A stretch of 64,000 nt of DNA from Hyphomicrobiales bacterium (GTDB lineage Bacteria > Pseudomonadota > Alphaproteobacteria > Rhizobiales > Rhizobiaceae): positions 18,569 through 82,568 of the forward strand of contig UBMI01000007.1 in the NCBI GenBank assembly GCA_900466475.1, in the 5' to 3' direction. The notes beneath the pieces were generated by a model, which had not been told where the DNA came from, did not search any database, and was given only the letters and a program-made list of their open reading frames with translations. Below are positions 8,690-17,872 of this stretch, piece by piece. A program made the translations under genes and the position numbers. Numbering within the stretch: position 1 is the stretch's first letter; each line of letters starts with the position of its first letter.

Positions 8690-9985
8690 ATGTTGTGCAG
8701 GACCACGTTGAAATTCACCGCAGCGATCGCCGCCGTTTCGCTCTTACCATCGGGCGCATTCGCTCAAATGCCCGCATCTGTCGACAAGCCGGTGACGATC
8801 AGCTTCTACAACTACAATCTCGCCTCGGCGAGCGCCGGTGCCGAAGCGACCAAGGAACTGATTGCCGGTTTCGAAAAGAAATTTCCGAATATCAAGGTCG
8901 AGACCGTCGCTGTACCGTCCAACGAGATCATGTCGCGCGTGCAGGCCGATATCGTCGCCGGCAAGCAGCCGGACGTGGCGCAGTTGGTATTCCGCGACCT
9001 GATCTATATTGCCAGCGATCTCGGCGCCAATGCCCTAGAAGACATGGTCGATGCGACCGAGCTGAAGGATCAGTTCGCCGGCATGATCCCGCAGGGACTC
9101 GAGCTGGGCAAGGTCGATGGCAAGACCTATGGCCTTGCCTATACGTTTTCGACGCCAATCCTTTTCTACAATGCCGACCTCTTCAAGCAGGCTGGCCTCG
9201 ATCCGGACAAGCCGCCCAGGACCTGGGACGAAGTCAATGCTGACGGCAAGGCCATCAAGGAAAAGACCGGCAAGAACGGCTTCTTTCCGGGTGCCTATGG
9301 TCCGACCGACGGCACCTTCGTCTATCAGTCGATCGTCATGTCGAACGGCGGCAAGGTGCGCGATGGCAACAAGCTGACCTTTGCCGACAAGGACGCGGCG
9401 GATGCCGTGAAGATGTTGCGCAACATGGTCGACAGCGGCGCGCATGCCAAGATCGATCCGGCCAGTGCATCCGACACGTTTGCTGCCGGCAATATGGGCA
9501 TGTTCCTCTATACGAGCGCATTGCTTTCCAGCGTCAAGAAGTCGGCTGCGGGCAAGTTTGACCTGCGTCTGGCACCGATGCCCTCCTTTGGCGACAAGCC
9601 GACGGCGCCTACCAATTCCGGCAGCGCGCTCTTCGTCTTCAGCAAGGATCCCGAAAGGCAGCGCGCCTCCTATGAGCTCCTCAAATACCTGACGAGCAAG
9701 GAAGCCTACACGATCATCACCAGCAAGATCGGTTACCTGCCGCTGCGCCTCGATATCGTCGACGATCCGAACTACCTCGGCCCCTGGGTCAAGGACAACC
9801 CGATGTTCCGGGCCAATCTCAAGCAGCTCGACCGCTTGACCGCAAACATTGCCTTTCCCGGCCCAAATTATCGCCAGGTCGAAAAGATGATGATGGACAG
9901 CGTTCGCGAGGCCGTCTTTAGCAGCGGCGATCCGGTGGAAGCCTTGAAGGCCGCACAGGAACAGGGCCAGGACCTGATGCCGTAA
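8690..9985 (+). CDS. Extracellular solute-binding protein, family 1 (CUT1, UgpB-like)
   Basis: A 431-residue periplasmic binding protein of an ABC importer. The signal peptide ends at about residue 25 (PSGAFA). The mature protein begins with VTISFYNYNLAS and has the family 1 helical pattern (TKELIAGFEKKFPNIKVETV). CAGGAGG precedes the ATG by seven bases, 17 bp after the metallophosphoesterase stop, so the two are co-transcribed. The ligand is not readable from the sequence; the flanking phosphoesterases suggest a phosphorylated polyol, as for UgpB-type proteins. Confidence 0.85.
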   Translation: MLCRTTLKFTAAIAAVSLLPSGAFAQMPASVDKPVTISFYNYNLASASAGAEATKELIAGFEKKFPNIKVETVAVPSNEIMSRVQADIVAGKQPDVAQLVFRDLIYIASDLGANALEDMVDATELKDQFAGMIPQGLELGKVDGKTYGLAYTFSTPILFYNADLFKQAGLDPDKPPRTWDEVNADGKAIKEKTGKNGFFPGAYGPTDGTFVYQSIVMSNGGKVRDGNKLTFADKDAADAVKMLRNMVDSGAHAKIDPASASDTFAAGNMGMFLYTSALLSSVKKSAAGKFDLRLAPMPSFGDKPTAPTNSGSALFVFSKDPERQRASYELLKYLTSKEAYTIITSKIGYLPLRLDIVDDPNYLGPWVKDNPMFRANLKQLDRLTANIAFPGPNYRQVEKMMMDSVREAVFSSGDPVEALKAAQEQGQDLMP

Positions 9986-10063
9986 GGCCTCCCGGTTTTC
10001 ACGAGGAAGGTGAGGGGCTGCCGCGAGGGCTGCCCCTCATCGAAATCGATCGGAGCTTTTGCA

Positions 10064-11017
10064 ATGACAGATATCCAGGCAGAGGTTGCCGGCCCCGCCG
10101 TAGCGAAAACGGCTTCGACGCGATCGGATATCAGCTGCGAGCGCTTCAGCATTTCGCCTTTGTTTTATCTGGCACCTGCGCTCATCCTGCTGATGGTCTG
10201 GACATACATACCGCTTGCCGAGGCGTTCCGCCTGTCTTTCTACCAGTGGAACATGTTGCCGACTTCACCGCAGCGCTTTGTCGGGCTGACCAATTACCAG
10301 CGGTTGCTGGCGCTGCCGGAAATGCGCAACGCTCTCTGGAACACGCTCTACTATACGATCGGCCTGTTTCCGATGTCGGTGATCATTCCACTTTTCGTGG
10401 CGATCTGGACGCAGGATCTCGGCGGCCGCGCCCGGACGATCTACCGGGCGATGATTTTCGTGCCAATGATCATCGCTCCTGTCGTTGCCGCTATCCTGTG
10501 GCGGTGGCTGTTGAACGAAGATCAGGGACTTATAACCTTGACCCTCGAGGGTCTGGGCCTCGGCCGCATCGGCTTTCTGACCGATCCCGCCTACGCGCTG
10601 CCGACGCTCACCTGGATCACCGGCTGGAAGCTGATCGGTTTTTCAACCCTGCTCTTTTCCGCAGCCAATGCCGGTATCAATCCATCCTATATCGAGGCCG
10701 CGCGCATCGATGGCGCCAGCCGCTGGCGCATCATCTGCGACATAAGGCTACCGCTGCTCTCGCCGACCATCCTGCTGCTGTCGATGATGACGGTGCTGTT
10801 CGGTGCGCAATGGAGCTTTGCCTATATCAACGTGCTGACGAATGGCGGGCCGCTGAAATCCACGACCAATATTTTCTACCTTCTCTGGGAATACGGTTTC
10901 CAGACGCTTTCGGCAGGCTGGAGTTCGGCTGCCGGTATGATCGCCTTTGCCGGATTTGCAGTGCTCGCAGCATTCTGCATGTGGCTGACGAAGAGGTTCG
11001 CCTTCTATGACAACTGA
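10064..11017 (+). CDS. CUT1 ABC importer permease (UgpA/MalF type)
   Basis: A 317-residue inner-membrane permease with six or so membrane segments and the EAA loop that docks the ATPase (YIEAARIDGASRWRIICDI). The first membrane segment is FYLAPALILLMVWTYIPLAEA. ATG 10064 is preferred over an upstream frame because the extra residues are not family-like. Its end overlaps the next permease by 11 bases, so translation is coupled. Confidence 0.87.
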   Translation: MTDIQAEVAGPAVAKTASTRSDISCERFSISPLFYLAPALILLMVWTYIPLAEAFRLSFYQWNMLPTSPQRFVGLTNYQRLLALPEMRNALWNTLYYTIGLFPMSVIIPLFVAIWTQDLGGRARTIYRAMIFVPMIIAPVVAAILWRWLLNEDQGLITLTLEGLGLGRIGFLTDPAYALPTLTWITGWKLIGFSTLLFSAANAGINPSYIEAARIDGASRWRIICDIRLPLLSPTILLLSMMTVLFGAQWSFAYINVLTNGGPLKSTTNIFYLLWEYGFQTLSAGWSSAAGMIAFAGFAVLAAFCMWLTKRFAFYDN

Positions 11018-11867
11018 TGCCCTGGACGATCACCGGCCGAGCCGAACCGTGACATCACGCGGGTTCGCACGCAAGTACGTCGTGCACGCAGTCATGGTGC
11101 TCCTCTCCCTCGTTTCGATCTTTCCGATCTACTGGATGATCGTGACCTCGCTGCGGCCCGATAACGAGATTTTCTCGACCATGCTCTGGCCATCGCATCC
11201 GACCTTCGAGAATTACATATTCGTTCTGACACGCGTGCCGATGCTGCAGATGTTGTTCAACACGACGGTCGTTTCTGTCGCGACCGCGTTTCTGCAGGTC
11301 GTGACCGGCATGTTTGCTGCTTATGCATTGGTGCGCTGGCGCATGCGGTTTTCGTCAGTCGTTCATGGCCTGATTGCACTTTCATGGCTGGTGCCGTTCC
11401 AGGTCACGATGATTCCGAACTATGTGCTCGCTTCAAGGCTTGGACTACTCGACACATTGACGGGTCTTGTCGTGCCCAATGCGTCCCACGCCTTTGCGAT
11501 CCTGCTTCTCTATCACGCCATGCGGGCTTTCCCGATCGAGGTGCTGGAGGCGGCTCGCATGGATGGGGCGCGGAGCTTCCGCATCCTCTGGCAGATCGTC
11601 ACGCCGAATATGGGCGCGCCCATCGCCTCGCTGTCGATCATCGCCTTCATTTCCGCCTGGAACGAATATTTCTGGCCGCTGCTGCTATCGCGCAAGCCCG
11701 AGAACTCGGTCGTGCAGATCGGATTGCAGATGTTCATGACCCAGGAGGGCAATCTCTGGGGACCATTGATGGCTGCAGCAGCACTCGCCAGCCTGCCGAT
11801 CCTGATCTTATATCTTATTCTCCAGCGCCACGTTATTGAATCCTTTATGAAATCCGGAATCCGCTGA
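11007..11867 (+). CDS. CUT1 ABC importer permease (UgpE/MalG type)
   Basis: A 286-residue permease, partner of the preceding one. It has a MalG-type start (VHAVMVLLSLVSIFPIYWMI), an EAA loop (VLEAARMDGARSFRILWQIV) and the usual C-terminal tail ESFMKSGIR. No ABC ATPase gene follows; the next gene is a phosphatase two bases on. The importer must borrow a MalK/UgpC-type ATPase encoded elsewhere. Confidence 0.87.
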   Translation: MTTDALDDHRPSRTVTSRGFARKYVVHAVMVLLSLVSIFPIYWMIVTSLRPDNEIFSTMLWPSHPTFENYIFVLTRVPMLQMLFNTTVVSVATAFLQVVTGMFAAYALVRWRMRFSSVVHGLIALSWLVPFQVTMIPNYVLASRLGLLDTLTGLVVPNASHAFAILLLYHAMRAFPIEVLEAARMDGARSFRILWQIVTPNMGAPIASLSIIAFISAWNEYFWPLLLSRKPENSVVQIGLQMFMTQEGNLWGPLMAAAALASLPILILYLILQRHVIESFMKSGIR

Positions 11868-11869
11868 CA

Positions 11870-12613
11870 ATGGAAAATTATGAGAGACTGATTGTGCTCG
11901 ATGGCGCTCGTAACGTGCGCGACCTTGGCGGCTATCCGGTCGGCGATGGGAGACAGACGCGCTGGCGCTCGCTCCTGCGCGGCGACGCTCTGCATATGCT
12001 GAGCGAAGCCGACATCGAGGCGCTGATCGCCCACGGAGTTACGACGGTCATCGACTTGCGCAATCCTCAGGAACTCGAAAGAGAGGCCAATCCGTTCATG
12101 AACGATGCGCGCGTTCGCTACGAAAATGTTTCGCTGTTCTCGGCGCTGGCGCCGGTCGAAATGATGGCGGCGCAATCGATCGATTTCGACATGGGCGACC
12201 GCTATTGTCATGCTCTCGACAATTGCCAGCTGGCGATCGCCAAGGTGCTGACGACGATTGCACGGGCACCTGATGGGATCGTGCTCTTTCATTGTACGGC
12301 CGGCAAGGACCGCACCGGCATCATTGCCGCTTTGATGTTGGCCCATGCCGGTGTCGATGAAGCGACGATCATCGAAGATTATGCGCTTACGGGCTCGATA
12401 TTTGCTCCCGTGCTCGCGGAGTTCCGGGCCCGGGCCATCGCACGCGGCGTGCCGTCAGATCTAGCGGACCTGATCCTCGCCTCGGCGCCGCAGAGCATGG
12501 CCCGGACACTCGGATACCTTGCCGGGCATTACGGCGGTGCCGGCACCTATTTCGCGCGGATCGGCCTTGGCGAGGCGGAGATCGCCAGCCTCGAACAGCG
12601 GCTGTGCGGCTGA
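11870..12613 (+). CDS. CX5R phosphatase, tyrosine/phosphoinositide type
   Basis: A 247-residue phosphatase of the Y_phosphatase3 group. The start (RLIVLDGARNVRDLGGY) and the P-loop HCTAGKDRTG (nucleophilic Cys, transition-state Arg) match the LipA/MptpB group, members of which act on phosphoinositides as well as phosphoproteins. There is no signal peptide, so it is cytoplasmic. It starts two bases after the permease stop and is clearly co-transcribed with the importer. I infer that it removes phosphate from the imported compound after the metallophosphoesterase cut; a signalling role cannot be excluded. Confidence 0.82.
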   Translation: MENYERLIVLDGARNVRDLGGYPVGDGRQTRWRSLLRGDALHMLSEADIEALIAHGVTTVIDLRNPQELEREANPFMNDARVRYENVSLFSALAPVEMMAAQSIDFDMGDRYCHALDNCQLAIAKVLTTIARAPDGIVLFHCTAGKDRTGIIAALMLAHAGVDEATIIEDYALTGSIFAPVLAEFRARAIARGVPSDLADLILASAPQSMARTLGYLAGHYGGAGTYFARIGLGEAEIASLEQRLCG

Positions 12614-12645
12614 TTCTTGCTCTGACGTTTCGAGCGGGCGCGCCT

Positions 12646-13887
12646 TCAGCCCGGTTTATGAAGCCGAGGTCTGCCGTTGTCGAAGCTCTTGCGTCCACTC
12701 TTCCAACCGGCAACGACGCGGGCGATCTCGCGCACTGCGGTATGTGGGCCGGGGCTGTCGAGCAGTACGATCGTGGCTTCGGCGCCTGCCTCTAATCGTC
12801 TGACGCTGCCGAATTGACGTGCCGCCGCCTCTGTCACCATGTTGAAGACCAGCGCCATATCCTCGTCTCGCGAGAGCTGGGCGACGTTGGCATAGAGATT
12901 GGCCATGCGGATCAACGAAGCGTCACCATAAGGAGTGAAGGGATTGAGCACGTTGTTGGTCGCAATGGAGGTCACGACGCCGCGGCTTGCCAGCAGGTGA
13001 GCGGGCGCGACTCCGCGCGGAACCAGCAGGTCGTGACCGCGCCCGTTCAGAAACAGATCGGTGGACGGCAGGACGGAAAGCGCAATGCCGGCCTCAGCCA
13101 GCCTATCTGCAATGGAGACGATCTCCGCCTGTGACATGGCCGAGAGGTTGGTGACGTGGCCGATCGCAACGCGACCTTGCCAGCCGTGACGGAGTGTGGC
13201 GTCGATCACCGCCGGCAAATCGGTCCGCCCGGGATCGAGGCTGAAATCGAGATGGAAGTCGATTGGCACGTCATGCTTGAGCGCCAGTGCAAAGACCATC
13301 TCGATATGCCTGTTGGGATCCGGATCCGTATAGGGACAACCGCCGACCAGATCTGCGCCGTTGGAGAGCGCGTGGTCGAGCATGTCTGATGTCACGGGCT
13401 CGTTCGTCAGCCCGTCCTGGGCAAAGGCGCAGATCTCGATATCGAGCGCGAAGGCGTAGTCTTCACGGATACGTTTGATTGCTTCGAAGGAACGGAGGCC
13501 GGCGCGGATGTCGATCTCGACGAAGGTGCGCATACGCGTGGTGCCGTGCGAAATTGCCTTCTCGACGACGCGGGCCGCGCGGGCATAGACATCGTCTTGC
13601 TTGAAGCTCGCCTTGGCCCTGGCCGTCTCCCGCACGGCCTCGGCAAGCGTACCTTCGCAAATCGTGCAGCGGTCGAGAATACAGGCCTTGTCCAGATGGA
13701 TATGCGTATCGACAAACCCGCCGAAGGCGAAGGCGCCCTCGCCATCGACGCTTTCGATCGCCTCGCAACGCATGCCGGATCCGATGTCAGCGATCCGGTC
13801 CTCGCGCACGGCGATGTCGACGAGAGCACCATTTTCCTCGATGCGGACATTGCGGATAATGAGATCAAACAATGAGACAGACGTCAC
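12646..13887 (-). CDS. Cytosine-deaminase-like amidohydrolase
   Basis: A 413-residue amidohydrolase-superfamily protein resembling cytosine deaminase (CodA). It has the metal motif DTHIHLD, a second histidine strand (IDFHLDFSLDPG) and a third (IGHVTNLSAMS). The segment aligned with GHDDVFDPW of CodA reads ATNNVLNPF, so the expected metal-binding Asp is Asn311. The GTG start at 13887 has GGGGGAG nine bases upstream and overlaps the stop of the preceding gene by four bases (GTGA). It is the last gene of the BMP-importer operon. Substrates are probably cyclic amides or aminopyrimidine-like compounds; activity is uncertain because of the substitution. Confidence 0.8.
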   Translation of the reverse strand: MTSVSLFDLIIRNVRIEENGALVDIAVREDRIADIGSGMRCEAIESVDGEGAFAFGGFVDTHIHLDKACILDRCTICEGTLAEAVRETARAKASFKQDDVYARAARVVEKAISHGTTRMRTFVEIDIRAGLRSFEAIKRIREDYAFALDIEICAFAQDGLTNEPVTSDMLDHALSNGADLVGGCPYTDPDPNRHIEMVFALALKHDVPIDFHLDFSLDPGRTDLPAVIDATLRHGWQGRVAIGHVTNLSAMSQAEIVSIADRLAEAGIALSVLPSTDLFLNGRGHDLLVPRGVAPAHLLASRGVVTSIATNNVLNPFTPYGDASLIRMANLYANVAQLSRDEDMALVFNMVTEAAARQFGSVRRLEAGAEATIVLLDSPGPHTAVREIARVVAGWKSGRKSFDNGRPRLHKPG

Positions 13888-15455
13888 AGCGAAATTGCTC
13901 CCCCGTCGCTGCGTGGGTCGTGAGCACCGTCGATTGCCCCGTCTCGCGTGATGCGGATTATGCCGGCTTGGCCGCCCAGCGGGCTGAAACTGTTGATCGT
14001 CGAAATCTCATGGCCCATGGCGGCAAGTGCGGCGACCGTTTCGGGGCCGGCATTCTCCTCGATCTTCAGGCTGTCCCGACTGTCGGAGAAGGTGCGGCCG
14101 AGCAGGAAGCGTGGGCGGTAGAGCGCCTCGGATGGATCGAGGCCGTGGTCGATCAGCAGGCTGAGGAGCAGCGACAAGGTCTGCGGCTGTCCATCTGCCC
14201 CTTGCGTCCCATAGACGAGGTGAGGACGGCCGTACCTGAGCGCCAGGCCGGGATTGAGTGTGTAGAACGGACGCTTGCCGGGAAGGATGACATTGGGGCT
14301 GGCACGGTCAACGCTGAAGGCTGCACCCCTGTTTTGCCAAAGGATACCGGTATCGCCGACGACAACGCCACTTCCCCAATCGAAATAGAGGCTCTGTAAC
14401 AGCGAAGCACAGCGTCCCCTGTCGTCGACAGCGGCGAGCAGGGCCGTGTCACCGTGTCGATAGGGCTCTGGCCAGGGCAGCGCGCGGCCGGGATCGATTG
14501 CCGCTGCCTTGGTTCCGAGGCGCCCGGGCTCAAGCAGCTTTGACGAAACATCGTCCGAATATCGGGGATCGGCGATGCTATGCCGGTCGAGAAAGGCCTG
14601 CTTCACCGCCTCGACAAGCCTATGATAGAAGCTTGCGCTATCCGGCGGAAAATCCGCCATCGGTAGATGGTCGAGCACGCCCATGATCCCGAGCGTGGTT
14701 ATGCCCTGGGTTGGCGGAGGCGGGGCAAGCAGGATGGTATCGCGATAGCTCTGCTTGATCGGAGCCGCCATCTCCGTTTGTGTTGCGGCGAGATCGGCTG
14801 CTGAAAGCGGTGAGCCGGCTTCGGCGAGTCCCGTTGCAATTCGCCGAGCGAGCGTGCCCTCATAGAATTCGCGGCTGCCGTGGCGGGCGATCGCCTGAAG
14901 GGACTTGCCAAGCGACGGCTGACGCTGGATGCCTGACGCTTCGAAAAGCCCCGCGAATCCTGGCCAGTTATCCAACTCGCCACGGCGGAAACTATACCAG
15001 AACGCCTGTGACCGGCTGACCTCGAATCCGTCTTCCGCAAGGGCGATCGCATCGTCCAAAAGGCCCGACAAGCTCTCCGAACCCGACCATTCGGTGGCGG
15101 AATAGGCAAGCACCGTCTGCCAGCTATCGACGAGGCAGGCCGTCGTCAACGTGGAGCCGGCGCCCCGCAGCGGGATATCTCCATCTGGAATGATGCTTGC
15201 CGCCTGACCGATGCCGAGGAATGTCTGCACCTTGCCCGCCTCATCGGACACCATCCAGACCGCATCACCGCCAAGCCCGCAGAAATGCGGGTAGGCGACC
15301 GCAAGCGCAGCGCCGGCGGCGACCAGCGCCTCAATGGCATTGCCGCCGCGCCTCAGGACTTTGGCGCCGGCTTCGCTTGCAAGCCAGTGCGGCGTCACGA
15401 TCATGGCGCCGGACGATGTGCCAGGCTCCGCACCTTGCTTGCCGGGAGACGACAT
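13884..15455 (-). CDS. Gamma-glutamyltransferase-like Ntn hydrolase
   Basis: A 523-residue member of the gamma-glutamyltransferase family, which self-cleaves at an internal Thr and transfers or hydrolyses gamma-glutamyl groups. The N-terminal part has the usual pattern (ASEAGAKVLRRGGNAIEALV and CGLGGDA). The processing site is HGDTALLAAVD with Thr337 as the likely nucleophile; the first Thr of the usual TTH is Asp. There is no signal peptide, unlike periplasmic GGTs, so it is probably cytoplasmic. The start at 15455 shares one base with the stop of the upstream gene (TGATG), showing coupling inside the importer operon. Confidence 0.82.
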   Translation of the reverse strand: MSSPGKQGAEPGTSSGAMIVTPHWLASEAGAKVLRRGGNAIEALVAAGAALAVAYPHFCGLGGDAVWMVSDEAGKVQTFLGIGQAASIIPDGDIPLRGAGSTLTTACLVDSWQTVLAYSATEWSGSESLSGLLDDAIALAEDGFEVSRSQAFWYSFRRGELDNWPGFAGLFEASGIQRQPSLGKSLQAIARHGSREFYEGTLARRIATGLAEAGSPLSAADLAATQTEMAAPIKQSYRDTILLAPPPPTQGITTLGIMGVLDHLPMADFPPDSASFYHRLVEAVKQAFLDRHSIADPRYSDDVSSKLLEPGRLGTKAAAIDPGRALPWPEPYRHGDTALLAAVDDRGRCASLLQSLYFDWGSGVVVGDTGILWQNRGAAFSVDRASPNVILPGKRPFYTLNPGLALRYGRPHLVYGTQGADGQPQTLSLLLSLLIDHGLDPSEALYRPRFLLGRTFSDSRDSLKIEENAGPETVAALAAMGHEISTINSFSPLGGQAGIIRITRDGAIDGAHDPRSDGGAISL

Positions 15456-16654
15456 CAGCGGATCACCGCGCCGTTTTCTGCCACCAGGCGGCCTTCCTTG
15501 AAGACGCGACGCGGCTTCGGAATGGCGACAACGGCCTCCGGCACGTGTTCCGCCGCGAGTGTGACGAAATCGGCCTTTGCGCCGACAGCAATGCCGTAGC
15601 CTTCCAGCCGCAACGCCTTGGCACCGCCTGCCGTCACGACATCGAAAGCAGCGCTGAGCTCCGTATCGGTATAAAAACCGGAGCGGTAGGCGATGATCTC
15701 TGCCCGGCGCAGCATGTCGCCGTCCCCAAAGGGCCACCAGGAATCGCGGATATTGTCGCTGCCGCTGAAAACATTGACGCCGGCGGCCCGCAACAGCGCG
15801 ACCGGCGGGAAATTGTGATTGCCGGGCGCGTTGGTCATGATCGAGACGCCGCTCCGAGCGATCAGGGCGGCAATCTTCTTTGCTGCCTCCGGTGCGAGAT
15901 CGCCGAGACCATAGGCATGGCTGACCGCGACATGGCCCTGCATGCCAAGTGCGGTCGTGCGAGCGCAAATCTCCTCGATCGTCATGGCCCCGAGCGTGCC
16001 TGCGTCATGAAGATGGATATCGACATCGACGCCGCGCCTTTCCGCGATGCCGAAGACGACGTCGAGATGGCCCTTAATGTCGCGGTCGAAGGACAGCGGA
16101 TCGAGACCGCCTACAAGATCGGCACCCATCGCGATTGCCTCGTCCATCAGTTCCGGCGTGCCCGGGCTCTTGAGGATACCGCTTTGCGGGAAGGCAACGA
16201 GCTGGATGTCGATGATGCCGGCATATTCCTCACGAACCCTCAGGATGGTTTCGAGCGAGTTCAGGCCGACCGATCCATCGACCATCACGTGGCTGCGCAT
16301 CTGCAATGCCCCGTTCGAAATGCAGAGGTCGAGCTGATTGCGGGCGCGCTCATCCATGGGCGCTGCGGCAGCCATGTTCTCAGCCTGAAAAGCGACGCGT
16401 TCATGCACGTCGAAACCGTTGATGCATGGTTTATGCGGGATCCACCTGTCGCCGTAGAAGCTGGTATCGAGATGGATATGACCCTCGACGAAGCTTGGCA
16501 CGACAAGGGCTCCACCGATATCGACGACATCTTTCACGCCTTGGCTGGAGCCCGTCTCTCCTATCGCCGTGATCCGGCCGTCCTGCACCACGATATCTTT
16601 CAGCGTACCGTCGGCGAGCTTTGCGTTGGTGAAGACTGTTTGTGTTGCGCTCAC
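15455..16654 (-). CDS. Cytosine-deaminase-like amidohydrolase (paralogue)
   Basis: A 399-residue amidohydrolase related to the one at 12646, but with a complete metal centre: EGHIHLD, IHLHDAG, VSHAYGLGD and GSDNIRDSWW (Asp kept). That favours real deaminase or cyclic-amidase activity. The GTG at 16654 is chosen because AAGGAAA lies eight bases upstream; a TTG at 16675 would add seven residues. It is in the same transcription unit as the BMP importer and probably acts on the imported compound. Confidence 0.82.
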   Translation of the reverse strand: MSATQTVFTNAKLADGTLKDIVVQDGRITAIGETGSSQGVKDVVDIGGALVVPSFVEGHIHLDTSFYGDRWIPHKPCINGFDVHERVAFQAENMAAAAPMDERARNQLDLCISNGALQMRSHVMVDGSVGLNSLETILRVREEYAGIIDIQLVAFPQSGILKSPGTPELMDEAIAMGADLVGGLDPLSFDRDIKGHLDVVFGIAERRGVDVDIHLHDAGTLGAMTIEEICARTTALGMQGHVAVSHAYGLGDLAPEAAKKIAALIARSGVSIMTNAPGNHNFPPVALLRAAGVNVFSGSDNIRDSWWPFGDGDMLRRAEIIAYRSGFYTDTELSAAFDVVTAGGAKALRLEGYGIAVGAKADFVTLAAEHVPEAVVAIPKPRRVFKEGRLVAENGAVIR

Positions 16655-16729
16655 TTGTGTTTCCTTTCCCGTCAATTCTGGTCCGGCCCCCGTTTGTGCG
16701 GTGGCCGGCCACTTTTTGGCAATGGATGA

Positions 16730-17830
16730 TCAGTTCTGCGGCAGCGTACCCTGCACGCCGTCGATCAGCCATGTCATGCCCTTGATGTCATTCTCGGAGA
16801 GTTCCTGACCGGAGGCGACCTTCACCTTGCCGCTCTGGTCTTTGATCTCACCCGCAAAGACTTTCAGCTTGCCGGCAACGATGGCATCCTCGGCCACCTT
16901 CATTTCCTTGGCGACGGTTTCAGGCAGTTCCGGGCTGCTCGTTGTCATCTTGACGTAGCCGCCTTCGCCAAGCCCAAGCCAGGTACTTTCCGGCTTCCAG
17001 TTGCCCTCCATGACAGCCTTGGCAGCATTGATATGGGCCGAACTCCAGTCGAGTTCATAGGAAACAAGCTGTTTCTTCTTCACGTAGCGAGAGAAATCGC
17101 CGGTATTGCCAATTGACCAGACGCCCTTCTCCTCGGCGGCAAGGCCCTGAACCGGCGTGTTGGGACTGCCCGAGAGAACGTCGGCGCCTTGAGCGACGAG
17201 CGCGGCGACTGCATCCTTTTCCTTGGCCGGATCGACCCAGGCGTTGGCCCAGACGACCTTGACGACCACATCGGGATTGACACTGCGTGCCCCGAGTAGG
17301 AAGGCATTGATGCTGTAAATGACCTGCGGCACGGGGAAAGCGCCGACCCAGCCGAGGACATTGGACTTCGTCATACGGCCGGCGGCAATGCCGGTCACAT
17401 AGGCGCCTTCATACTCGCGGGCTTCGAAGACGCCAAGATTGGTGCCGGCGGCAATGCCGGCGCAGCATTCGAAATGCGAGTTCGGCATCGTCGGCGCGAG
17501 CTTCTTCAGCGAAGCATATTGCGAGAAGGTGGTACCGAAGATCAGCTTATGGCCCTGGGCCGACAGCTGGCGGAACAGCCGCTCGCAGTCCTGGATCTGG
17601 GCGATATTCTCGAGGGCGGTGACCTTCACCTTGCCCGGGAAGGCACTTTCCAGGGCACGCCAGGCATTGGCCTGGAAATATTCCCAGCCGGTGTCGGAAA
17701 TCGGACCCATGTGAATGACACCGACTTTCAGCACTTCATCGGCGGCGAGAAGCGGGCGGACACCGGTTGCTGCGATCAGAGATCCGGCTGCTGCAGTCTT
17801 CAGGAAATCGCGTCTGGATTGGAATTTCAT
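16730..17830 (-). CDS. BMP-family (PnrA/Med-like) ABC solute-binding protein
   Basis: A 366-residue binding protein of the Bmp/PnrA family, which typically binds nucleosides or related purine/pyrimidine compounds. Its signal is of the Tat type (QSRRDFLKTAAAGSL, cleavage after PLLAA). Family traits include LKVGVIHMGPISDTGWEY at the mature start and GVWSIGNTGDFSRY later. The ATG at 17830 has GAGGAAC upstream. It is encoded between the permease genes and the catabolic genes, so it is the receptor of the importer. Confidence 0.87.
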   Translation of the reverse strand: MKFQSRRDFLKTAAAGSLIAATGVRPLLAADEVLKVGVIHMGPISDTGWEYFQANAWRALESAFPGKVKVTALENIAQIQDCERLFRQLSAQGHKLIFGTTFSQYASLKKLAPTMPNSHFECCAGIAAGTNLGVFEAREYEGAYVTGIAAGRMTKSNVLGWVGAFPVPQVIYSINAFLLGARSVNPDVVVKVVWANAWVDPAKEKDAVAALVAQGADVLSGSPNTPVQGLAAEEKGVWSIGNTGDFSRYVKKKQLVSYELDWSSAHINAAKAVMEGNWKPESTWLGLGEGGYVKMTTSSPELPETVAKEMKVAEDAIVAGKLKVFAGEIKDQSGKVKVASGQELSENDIKGMTWLIDGVQGTLPQN

Positions 17831-17872
17831 CTTCAGTTCCTCTCTTGTTGTGTTTTTATGCGGCATCGAGGT

